Origin: Alkalimonas sp.
GTDB lineage: Bacteria > Pseudomonadota > Gammaproteobacteria > Enterobacterales > Alteromonadaceae
DNA length: 5,447 bases
Direction: 5' to 3'
Assembly (NCBI GenBank): GCA_007117525.1
Contig: SKGJ01000267.1
Location: 1 to 5,447, forward strand
The notes under the pieces were generated by a model, which was given only the letters and a program-made list of their open reading frames with translations, had not been told where the DNA came from and ran no database searches. Shown here one piece after another: positions 1 through 5,447 of the stretch (within the stretch, counting starts at the first letter, position 1; each line of letters begins with the position of its first letter). The position numbers and the translations under genes are program-made.

Positions 1-25
1 CATAGCGTTTTAGTGATGTTTTCAT
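1..25 (-). CDS. N-terminal start of a downstream gene (partial, runs off the left edge)
   Basis: An ATG at 25-23 on the minus strand opens a frame reading MKTSLKRY before the window ends. A strong Shine-Dalgarno sequence precedes it (GGAGG, 5 nt spacing), which is why I call a gene start from so few codons. The Lys/Arg-containing start could be the n-region of a signal peptide, but eight residues cannot show this. It lies 159 bp downstream of the stop codon of the second regulator gene, on the same strand. The gap is long enough to hold its own promoter and carries the tandem palindrome at 128-152. Product unknown; a target of the neighbouring regulators is a reasonable guess only. Confidence 0.55.
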
Positions 26-30
26 AAGTG

Positions 31-37
31 CCTCCAA
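31..37 (-). promoter_or_regulatory. Ribosome binding site of the partial left-edge gene
   Basis: The minus strand reads TTGGAGG here. Its GGAGG core ends 5 nt before the ATG at 25-23. This is a near-ideal Shine-Dalgarno match and spacing, and the main support for calling a gene start at the window edge. Confidence 0.6.
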
Positions 38-86
38 TGGCGTTTGATTAAGACAACGCCAGCTTAGGCAGAGCAGGGTACAAAGA

Positions 87-117
87 CGATAACGGTGGCA
101 GGACTTTGCTGTGACAG
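87..117 (-). promoter_or_regulatory. Weak candidate promoter for the left-edge gene
   Basis: On the minus strand, CTGTCA (117-112) and TTATCG (92-87) could act as -35 and -10 boxes. The 19-bp spacer is too long for good unaided sigma-70 recognition, and the -10 match is poor. If real, such a promoter would probably need an activator, and the tandem palindrome at 128-152 would lie just upstream of the -35, a common activator position. The same CTGTCA hexamer is the -35 of the regulator operon promoter. Low confidence: hexamer matches of this quality are common by chance. Confidence 0.2.
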
Positions 118-127
118 AGTGATGCGG

Positions 128-152
128 TTGGTTATAACCGGGTTATAACCAA
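128..152. promoter_or_regulatory. Tandem 11-bp-spaced palindromes, candidate operator
   Basis: GGTTATAACC occurs at 130-139 and again at 141-150, with one G between. Each copy is a perfect 10-bp palindrome, and the pair with flanking TT and AA forms a 25-bp palindrome centred on base 140. The 11-bp period places both copies on the same face of the helix, as in the direct-repeat sites of OmpR/PhoB-type winged-helix proteins. It is not an intrinsic terminator: the T-run precedes the stem on the minus strand and A residues follow it on the plus strand. It lies between the regulator operon and the next gene on the same strand. Which protein binds it is unknown. Confidence 0.5.
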
Positions 153-184
153 AAATAAGTGAAATAAAATCAACAAACTACTTA

Positions 185-2371
185 TTATCGACGCACGAAA
201 GGCGTGCCTTCAAAACGCACAATTTTACTATTCTCGGGTGGGTTATCCCGGTACACCAGGGTGCCATTCACCACGTTCAGGTAGCGTAAACTAAACAATG
301 TGCCTTGGGATAGTATCTGGGTAGTTGCTTGTTGTGTGTGTAAGTCGAGCCGATGCAGATCAAAACCCAAGTCAGACCGCCTTGCTACGACCATTAGCTG
401 ATCAGTGTCCAACAGCATTCTGAGGTGAAGCTGATTCGCTAGCAGCTTTAAAGGCAGTGGCTGCAAAGGCTCCAGCTCAGCGCTTAACCGCCAGAACTGG
501 CCATCGGTATCCATCGCCAGATACTGCTGCTGCCAGGGGGCCAGAAACCGATAACCCACCACCGCACTTTGCTGCCCGCTGGTCAGGTCATAACGTGTCA
601 CCTGCCAACGGCCGGCACGCTCTTCAGCATAGTACAACGCTTCCTGACTCAGGTAACTGCTGTTATAGGCAACCTGTTGCTGCGAGTTGGTGACCCATTG
701 CAGCGCACCTGAGCTGGTGTCCAGCAAGGCCAAACGCCCTTGCAACCCAAGCAATACCAAAGGCTGGCTGGGGTGGGCCTGAATAAAACGGATAGGGTCT
801 TTCGTTGCATAAAGCTCGACCCGCTCACCACTACTGGCATCAAAGTGTGCCAGGGACCAAGAATCCGGCTGCTGCTCCACCAGATAGTACCAGCCGGCGG
901 TATGGCTTAATGCTAATTCCTGCGCCGTACTGGGCACATTAAACAGCCGCTGTGGTGCTTGCTCCAGCGTGACAGCCGTTTGAAAAAAACGGGCCGATTC
1001 ATCCGTCGGGTAACTGATGCCAAACCACTGATCGTTCCCGCTGCGCATGAGTTGCCACCAGTGTTCAGTGGTAGCAAGCTCCTCTATGGCCTGACTGACC
1101 AAATTCACCCGATAGAGAATGGGCTTGCCTAGGCGATGGGTGAGCAGTAAATGGTTGTCATCCTGCCACTCTAAAAAGCCAATATTTTTACTCAGCGGGA
1201 TCTGCTGCACCAATTCTTTGCTCTGCAGATCAAACACCAAAATCAGGCTAACACTGCTTAATCGGGAGTTACGCAGCAGCGCTACCTGCTGGCCATTAGG
1301 CGAGAGGCGCGCCCCAAAATCAAAAGTATTGGCATCCGGGCTATAGCTAAAAGGCTGCCAACTTTGCTGGGCTAAATCGTAGAGATAGTACGTATGCGGT
1401 GCTGCAAGTTCTGTTTGTGCACTAATCAGCACCTGATTAGTGCCAAGACTCAAAAAGGCTGCAGGTGATTGAAGGTTATCCAAACTTATTTTTTTAGCTG
1501 GTAGATGTAAATCTTCGACGTCCTGCATATACAAACCGCTGCTGCCTATATCCACTGTACTGTAAAGAAGGGCATCGCCTTGTTGAATAAATTCGGAAGA
1601 ATGGGCGCCACCTGCTGCCGTCTCCACTTTGTGCAGTCGTCCTGTTTCGGTGTGCTGCAAAAACAAGCCTTGCATGCCCTCCAAAGCGCCGATAAATGAC
1701 AGCCACTGGCCATCGTCACTGACAGCCAGGTTGGTTTTTAGTCCTGGGATATCCAGCAGCACCTGGTACGGCAGCGCCAATGAATCAGGCGCTGGCTCGG
1801 TTGCTGACCCGGTGTCAGGACTTTGGTTTGTGACAGCCCACAGCAACACAGCAAGCAGTACTGCCAGGCTTGTCAGCCATAACCAGCGGCGGTGAGCAAC
1901 CGCAAAGAGCTTGCGGCCAGTGTTGTCATTGGGAGGAAGGGACGCTTCTGTCTCGGCGCTTAGGGCAAAACGATGCTTAGCTGGGCTGGCTGAGGGAGCG
2001 GCCTCCGGCAGCGCAGCCGCACGAACTTGATCGGCGCCTGGCGTAAGGGCCACCGGCTCGACCAGCCACTGATAACCGCGCTTCATGCCCGAGCGAATAA
2101 AGACCGGCTGCTCCAGATTGGTATCCTGTAACTGAGCCCGCAACTTGCTGATGGTGCGCCGCACCGCGGTATCGGACACCACCCGCCCAGCCCAGACCTG
2201 CTCGTGCAGCTCCTGCAAGCTGACATAGCGCTCACGGTGCGCCAGCAAATAACACAGCACATCAAACACCCGCGGCTCCAGCTGGATTAGGTCATCACCA
2301 CGGCGCAGCGCTTGCTGCACGGTGTCGAGCACGATGTCGTTGAGTTGCAGTTGCGGTGGCAGTGCCGTCAT
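185..2371 (-). CDS. Membrane-anchored winged-helix regulator with periplasmic beta-propeller (CadC-like), copy 2
   Basis: This 728-aa protein is a likely one-component transmembrane transcription regulator. Residues 8-105 form an OmpR/PhoB-type winged helix (Trans_reg_C): an L-E-P-R-V-F-D-V-L-C-Y-L-L helix, the VSLQELHEQVW helix, a recognition helix at about 66-81 (SDTAVRRTISKLRAQL), and a wing ending KRGYQW. There is no receiver domain. Residues 107-159 are a Pro/Ala-rich linker. HRR (160-162) then precedes one hydrophobic helix at 163-180, which predicts a cytoplasmic N-terminus and a periplasmic C-terminus. Residues 200-728 contain PD40/TolB-like propeller repeats, for example AVSDDGQWLSF near 216-226, ARLSPNGQQVALL near 354-367 and FLEWQDDNHLLLTH near 399-412. 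The only cysteine is C40, so a CadC-type periplasmic disulfide switch is impossible. The ATG has AAGGAG 11 nt upstream. It follows its paralogue by 28 bp, probably in one operon. Ligand and target genes are unknown. Confidence 0.88.
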   Translation of the reverse strand: MTALPPQLQLNDIVLDTVQQALRRGDDLIQLEPRVFDVLCYLLAHRERYVSLQELHEQVWAGRVVSDTAVRRTISKLRAQLQDTNLEQPVFIRSGMKRGYQWLVEPVALTPGADQVRAAALPEAAPSASPAKHRFALSAETEASLPPNDNTGRKLFAVAHRRWLWLTSLAVLLAVLLWAVTNQSPDTGSATEPAPDSLALPYQVLLDIPGLKTNLAVSDDGQWLSFIGALEGMQGLFLQHTETGRLHKVETAAGGAHSSEFIQQGDALLYSTVDIGSSGLYMQDVEDLHLPAKKISLDNLQSPAAFLSLGTNQVLISAQTELAAPHTYYLYDLAQQSWQPFSYSPDANTFDFGARLSPNGQQVALLRNSRLSSVSLILVFDLQSKELVQQIPLSKNIGFLEWQDDNHLLLTHRLGKPILYRVNLVSQAIEELATTEHWWQLMRSGNDQWFGISYPTDESARFFQTAVTLEQAPQRLFNVPSTAQELALSHTAGWYYLVEQQPDSWSLAHFDASSGERVELYATKDPIRFIQAHPSQPLVLLGLQGRLALLDTSSGALQWVTNSQQQVAYNSSYLSQEALYYAEERAGRWQVTRYDLTSGQQSAVVGYRFLAPWQQQYLAMDTDGQFWRLSAELEPLQPLPLKLLANQLHLRMLLDTDQLMVVARRSDLGFDLHRLDLHTQQATTQILSQGTLFSLRYLNVVNGTLVYRDNPPENSKIVRFEGTPFVRR
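201..2350. repeat. Tandem gene duplication, left copy
   Basis: This segment aligns along its whole length with 2413-4538. The offset is 2212 bp at the left end and 2188 bp at the right end. The 24-bp difference is an eight-codon indel just after the transmembrane segment. Similarity stops within a few codons of both gene ends, so the duplicated unit is essentially the gene itself. No insertion sequence or terminal repeat flanks it. Confidence 0.9.
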
Positions 2372-2382
2372 CCTGGCGTGGT

Positions 2383-2388
2383 CTCCTT
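2383..2388 (-). promoter_or_regulatory. Ribosome binding site of the second regulator gene
   Basis: The minus strand reads AAGGAG, 11 nt before the ATG at 2371-2369. The match is strong and the spacing slightly long. It lies in the 28-bp gap after the upstream gene's stop codon. It supports the ATG start and contrasts with the upstream paralogue, which has no recognisable Shine-Dalgarno sequence. Confidence 0.7.
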
Positions 2389-2399
2389 TTTACTCCGGT

Positions 2400-4562
2400 T
2401 TAGGGCAACCATGGCGCGCCTTCAAAACGCACAATTTTACTATTCGCTGGTGGGTTATCCCGGTACACCAGGGTGCTATTCACCACGTTCAGGTAGCGCA
2501 AACCCAAAAGTGTGCTTTCAGGCAGTACCTGACTGGTGACTTGTTGTGTGTGCAAGTCCAGCCGATGCAGATCAAAACCAAAATCAGTCCTCATGGCCAC
2601 CGCGATGAGCTGATCTGTGTCCAACATCGTTCTGGTGGGAAGCAGGTTCACCGGCAGCTTGACAGGCAGTGGCTGCAAAGGCTCCAGCTCTGCGCTTAAC
2701 CGCCAGAACTGGCCATCGGTATCCATCGCCAGATACTGCTGCTGCCAAGGGGCCAGAAAACGATAGCCCACCACCGCACTTTGCTGCCCGCTGGCCACAT
2801 CATAACGCGTCACCTGCCAACGGCCGGCACGCTCTTCGGCATAATACAGCGCTTCCTGACTCAGGTAACTGCTGTTATAGGCAACATGTTGCTGCGAATT
2901 GGTGACGAATTGCAGCGCACCTGAGCTGGTGTCCAGCAAGGCCAAACGTCCTTGCAACCCAAGCAATACCAAAGGCTGGCTGGGGTGGGCCTGAATAAAA
3001 CGGATAGGGTCTTTCGTTGCATAAAGCTCGACCCGCTGCCCACTACTGGGATCAAAGTGTGCCAGGGTCCAAGAATCCGGTTGCTGCTCCACCAGATAGT
3101 ACCAGCCGGCGGTATGGCTTAATGCCAGCTCCTGCGCCGTACTGGGCACATTAAACAGCCGCTGTGGCGCTTGCTCCAACGTGACAGCCGTTTGAAAAAA
3201 ACGGGCGGATTCCTTTGTCGGGCGGCTGATACCAAACCACTGATTGTTTCCGCTGCGCATAAGTTGCCACCAGGGCTCAGTGGTAGCAAGCTCCTCTATA
3301 GCCTGACTGACCAAATTCACCCGATAGAGGATGGGCTTGCTTGGGCGATGGGTGAGCAGTAAATGGTTGTCATCCTGCCACTCTAAAAAGCCAATATTTT
3401 CACTCAGCAGGATCTGCTGCACCAATTCTTTGCTCTGCAGATCAAACACCAAAATCTGGGAGATATTGCTTAATCGGGATAAACGCAGCAGCGCTACCTG
3501 CTGGCCATTGGGTGATAAACGCGCCCCAGCATCAAAGATGTTGGCATCCGGGCTATAGCTAAAAGGCTGCCAACTTTGCTGTTCTAAATCGTAGAGATAG
3601 TACGTACGCGGTACTGCAAGTTCTGTTTGTGCACTAATCAGCACCTGATCATTTCCAAGATTAAGGAAAGCGCCTGGAAACAAAAAGCTTTCTAAGTTTA
3701 GTTTTTTGGCTGGTGCATTTAAGTCTCCGATTTTTTGTATATACAAGCCGCTGCTGCCTTTATCCACTGTACCATAAATAAGGGCTTCACCTTGTTGAAT
3801 AAACTCGGGAGAATGCACGCCACCTGCAGCCGTCTCCACTTTGTGCAGTCGCCCTGTTTCGGTGTGCTGTAAAAACAAGCCTTGCGTGCCTTCCAAAGTG
3901 CCGATAAATGACAGCCACTGGCCATCGTCACTGACAGCCAGGCTGTATTTTTGTCCTGGAATATCCAGCAGCACCTGGTAAGGCATCCCCAACGGCTCGG
4001 TGTCAGGTCTTTGGTTTATAACAGCCCACAGCACCACGGCAAGCAGTACCGCCAGGCTTAGCAGCCATAACCAGCGGCGATGAGCCACCGCAAAGAGTGT
4101 GCGGCCAACGGGGGGGCTGGGTGATTCTGGTGTTGCTGGCTCATCGCCGATGGCAAAGCGATGCCTGGCTGGGCTGATTGGGGGTGCCGCCTCTGGCAGC
4201 GTTGCCACACTGGGTTGATCGGTGCCTGGCGTAATAGCCACCGGCTCCACCAGCCACTGATAACCGCGCTTCATGCCCGAGCGAATAAAGACCGGCTGCT
4301 CCAGATTGGTATCCTGCAGCTGAGCCCGCAACTTGCTGATGGTGCGCCTGACTGCGGTATCCGACACCACCCGCCCAGCCCAGACCTGCTGATGCAACTC
4401 CTGCAAGCTGACATAACGCTCCCGGTGCGCCAGCAAATAACACAGCACATCAAATACCCTCGGCTCCAGCTGGATTAGGTCATCACCACGGCGCAGCGCT
4501 TGCTGCACGGTGTCGAGCACGATGTCGTTTAGTTGCAGCTTCGAAGGGAGATTGGTTGACAC
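2400..4562 (-). CDS. Membrane-anchored winged-helix regulator with periplasmic beta-propeller (CadC-like), copy 1
   Basis: This is the promoter-proximal paralogue, 720 aa from the GTG at 4562. The frame is open to another GTG at 4616 (738 aa). I reject that start because a TATAAT -10 box lies inside those extra codons, and because the 4562 start aligns almost exactly with the ATG of the paralogue. Layout: winged helix at about 9-106, differing from the paralogue by one residue (Q for E in LQELHQQVW); Pro-rich linker to about 161; transmembrane helix at about 164-182 after HRR; periplasmic PD40/TolB-like propeller from about 193. The propeller has SDDGQWLSF, LSPNGQQVALL and EWQDDNHLLLTH blades. 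The segment after the membrane helix is eight residues shorter than in the paralogue. No cysteine lies in the periplasmic part. It is probably activated by a periplasmic signal and binds DNA from the membrane, as CadC and ToxR do. Signal and target are unknown. Confidence 0.87.
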   Translation of the reverse strand: MSTNLPSKLQLNDIVLDTVQQALRRGDDLIQLEPRVFDVLCYLLAHRERYVSLQELHQQVWAGRVVSDTAVRRTISKLRAQLQDTNLEQPVFIRSGMKRGYQWLVEPVAITPGTDQPSVATLPEAAPPISPARHRFAIGDEPATPESPSPPVGRTLFAVAHRRWLWLLSLAVLLAVVLWAVINQRPDTEPLGMPYQVLLDIPGQKYSLAVSDDGQWLSFIGTLEGTQGLFLQHTETGRLHKVETAAGGVHSPEFIQQGEALIYGTVDKGSSGLYIQKIGDLNAPAKKLNLESFLFPGAFLNLGNDQVLISAQTELAVPRTYYLYDLEQQSWQPFSYSPDANIFDAGARLSPNGQQVALLRLSRLSNISQILVFDLQSKELVQQILLSENIGFLEWQDDNHLLLTHRPSKPILYRVNLVSQAIEELATTEPWWQLMRSGNNQWFGISRPTKESARFFQTAVTLEQAPQRLFNVPSTAQELALSHTAGWYYLVEQQPDSWTLAHFDPSSGQRVELYATKDPIRFIQAHPSQPLVLLGLQGRLALLDTSSGALQFVTNSQQHVAYNSSYLSQEALYYAEERAGRWQVTRYDVASGQQSAVVGYRFLAPWQQQYLAMDTDGQFWRLSAELEPLQPLPVKLPVNLLPTRTMLDTDQLIAVAMRTDFGFDLHRLDLHTQQVTSQVLPESTLLGLRYLNVVNSTLVYRDNPPANSKIVRFEGAPWLP
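2413..4538. repeat. Tandem gene duplication, right copy
   Basis: Direct-repeat partner of 201-2350. Identity is uneven. Exact nucleotide runs of about 68-88 bp occur, for example 2950-3037 against 738-825, and the first and last parts of the winged-helix region. Other stretches, such as the linker and the 3670-3760 area, are clearly diverged. The mixture points to an old duplication with strong constraint or gene conversion in some parts. Confidence 0.9.
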
Positions 4563-4598
4563 TAAAAGCAAACCGCTGTGGTTATTTTTGTTGCACCG

Positions 4599-4627
4599 AT
4601 TATACAGTTTGACCACAAAAATGACAG
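4599..4627 (-). promoter_or_regulatory. Sigma-70 promoter of the two-regulator operon
   Basis: On the minus strand, CTGTCA (4627-4622; 4 of 6 to consensus) and a perfect TATAAT (4604-4599) are separated by exactly 17 bp. The predicted transcription start is near A4592, about 30 nt before the GTG at 4562. The leader has no good Shine-Dalgarno sequence. The promoter begins right after the terminator of the upstream peptidase gene, so the regulators form a separate transcription unit. The -10 lies downstream of the GTG at 4616, which excludes that codon for transcripts from this promoter. Confidence 0.75.
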
Positions 4628-4630
4628 ATG

Positions 4631-4657
4631 AAAAAGCCCCTGACAGGCAGGGGCTTT
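4631..4657 (-). terminator. Rho-independent terminator of the S9 peptidase gene
   Basis: A perfect 10-bp stem (AAAGCCCCTG, 4657-4648 on the minus strand, pairing with CAGGGGCTTT, 4642-4633) encloses a 5-nt loop. On the minus strand it runs into five T residues (4635-4631). It starts 44 nt after the peptidase stop codon. The plus-strand side ends in only three T residues, so it should act mainly on minus-strand transcripts. Confidence 0.85.
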
Positions 4658-4701
4658 GAGTTGTCGGAGCGCTATCGCTTTATGGCACCGCGATTTATCA
4701 A

Positions 4702-5447
4702 TTAAGGTGTTGTATCACCAATATGGCGGTTCAGGAAATCAACGGCTTTTTCCCATAATTCGACATTATGCTCTGGTTTGACAAAACCATGGCCTTCTTT
4801 CTCTTTGACCAGCCACTCGTAAGGGTGGTTGCGTTTTTGCAGCGCATCACGCAGCGCATTGGCATGACTAATCGGGGTTCTTTGATCCTCGGCACCATGC
4901 ACAATAAAGACCGGAGCTTTTAACTTGTCCAGGTTCTGCAAAGGTGATTGTGCCCGGAGCAGCTCTGCATCCTCACCCACGGTACGACGAATAAAGCGCA
5001 AGCCAAACTCCGTCTCCGGAATATCGCCTTCGGTATACAGCATGCCTAAATCAAACACACCCACATAAGCAATGGAGCATTTGTATAAGTCAGGCTCCCG
5101 GACGGCAGTTTGCAGTGCGGCATAACCACCATAGGAAGCACCAAAGGTACAGACTCTGTTGCCATCGACAATGCCCTGCTCAACCAATGACAAAACCCCA
5201 TCGGTCATATCATCGATCATTACAGTCCCCCAGTTCTTATAGCCCGCTTGTTGAAACTTCAACCCATAGCCGCCTGAACCACGGAAATTAGGCTGCAGCA
5301 CCGCATAGCCATGCTCAGCCAGTACTTTCATGTACATGGTGTACGAATTGAAATCGGCAAAACTATCCCTTGGACCAATAGGGCCACCATGAGGAAAAAC
5401 AACCAGCGGCAAATCTTTCGCCTCTTTGCCCTCAGGCAAGGTCAGCA
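4702..5447 (-). CDS. S9 (prolyl oligopeptidase) family serine peptidase, C-terminal catalytic part (5' end outside the window)
   Basis: This is the alpha/beta-hydrolase domain of an S9 peptidase, which cleaves short peptides or acyl-peptides. The frame is open to the window edge (…LTLPEGKEAKD), so no start codon is visible. In the 247 residues seen, the order is the HGGP oxyanion-region motif, then PNFRGSGGYG, then the nucleophile motif GASYGG with Ser at 5136-5134. The acid follows in HGAEDQRTP (Asp at 4887-4885) and the base in KEGHGF (His at 4791-4789). The triad is therefore complete. Two cysteines, one just before the nucleophile (VCTFG) and one in YKCSIAY, resemble a pair seen in exported relatives and could form a disulfide. 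The protein is probably periplasmic, but the signal peptide would lie outside. Family members usually carry an N-terminal beta-propeller. A terminator follows the gene. Exact substrate unknown. Confidence 0.9.
   Translation of the reverse strand, partial: LTLPEGKEAKDLPLVVFPHGGPIGPRDSFADFNSYTMYMKVLAEHGYAVLQPNFRGSGGYGLKFQQAGYKNWGTVMIDDMTDGVLSLVEQGIVDGNRVCTFGASYGGYAALQTAVREPDLYKCSIAYVGVFDLGMLYTEGDIPETEFGLRFIRRTVGEDAELLRAQSPLQNLDKLKAPVFIVHGAEDQRTPISHANALRDALQKRNHPYEWLVKEKEGHGFVKPEHNVELWEKAVDFLNRHIGDTTP

Noticed and set aside
99..117. Similarity of CAGGACTTTG…TGTGACAG to coding sequence at 1816-1836
   Set aside because: The match is short and gapped, not extended on either side, and lies in unrelated contexts; probably chance.
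128..152. The palindrome as an intrinsic terminator of the regulator operon
   Set aside because: The stem is AT-rich and no T-run follows it on either strand. The T-run lies before it on the minus strand.
457..693. Plus-strand 78-codon open frame, with a near-identical counterpart at 2669-2905
   Set aside because: Its conservation between the two places is fully explained by the duplicated minus-strand gene it overlaps. It has no ribosome binding site and low-complexity composition, so it is a shadow frame.
2322..2699. Plus-strand 125-codon open frame spanning the gap between the two regulators
   Set aside because: It overlaps both real genes antisense and resembles no recognisable family. 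The minus-strand frames are clearly the coding ones.
4161..4478. Open frames on both strands overlapping the linker and winged-helix region (also 4141-4443)
   Set aside because: They are alternate frames of the regulator gene, in a region whose protein sequence is strongly conserved in the main frame only.
185..4562. Mobile element as the cause of the tandem duplication
   Set aside because: No transposase, terminal inverted repeats or target-site duplications are present. The repeat boundaries coincide with the gene ends, which fits ordinary tandem duplication.
4578..4616. Inverted pentamer GTGGT…ACCAC flanking the operon's -10 box
   Set aside because: Five-base arms separated by 29 bp occur often by chance, and there is no match to GGTTATAACC, so autoregulation cannot be claimed.

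Overview
The window looks like chromosomal DNA of a Gram-negative gammaproteobacterium. I infer this from the roughly 50-55% GC (judged by eye), an E. coli-like sigma-70 promoter, a CadC/ToxR-style membrane-anchored regulator architecture and an exported-type S9 peptidase. An Alteromonadales or Rheinheimera/Alishewanella-like host would fit, but nothing here proves a genus. All supported genes are on the minus strand, so the functional order runs from the right edge to the left.

Right end (4702-5447): the catalytic C-terminal part of an S9 (prolyl oligopeptidase) family serine peptidase. Its 5' part lies beyond the window. It ends in a strong intrinsic terminator (4633-4657). Immediately after the terminator is a consensus-like sigma-70 promoter (4599-4627) that starts a new transcription unit.

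Centre (185-4562): two tandem paralogous genes of about 2.2 kb, separated by 28 bp with no terminator between them, so probably one operon. Each encodes a one-component membrane-spanning regulator: an OmpR/PhoB-type winged-helix DNA-binding domain in the cytoplasm, a variable Pro/Ala-rich linker, one transmembrane helix, and a large periplasmic TolB/PD40-like beta-propeller. By hand alignment the proteins are about 84% identical. The DNA-binding domains differ at one residue in about 100, while the linker, the segment just after the membrane helix, part of the propeller and the C-terminal end have diverged. The arrangement suggests two sensors reading out on the same DNA site.

Left end (1-184): an intergenic region and the first eight codons of another minus-strand gene with a good ribosome binding site. 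About 100 bp upstream of that start are two copies of the 10-bp palindrome GGTTATAACC spaced exactly 11 bp apart. This is a candidate operator, and the 11-bp period is the one typical of OmpR/PhoB winged-helix proteins. A testable model is that the tandem regulators respond to a periplasmic signal, perhaps peptides given the neighbouring peptidase, and control the downstream gene through this site. That model is inference.
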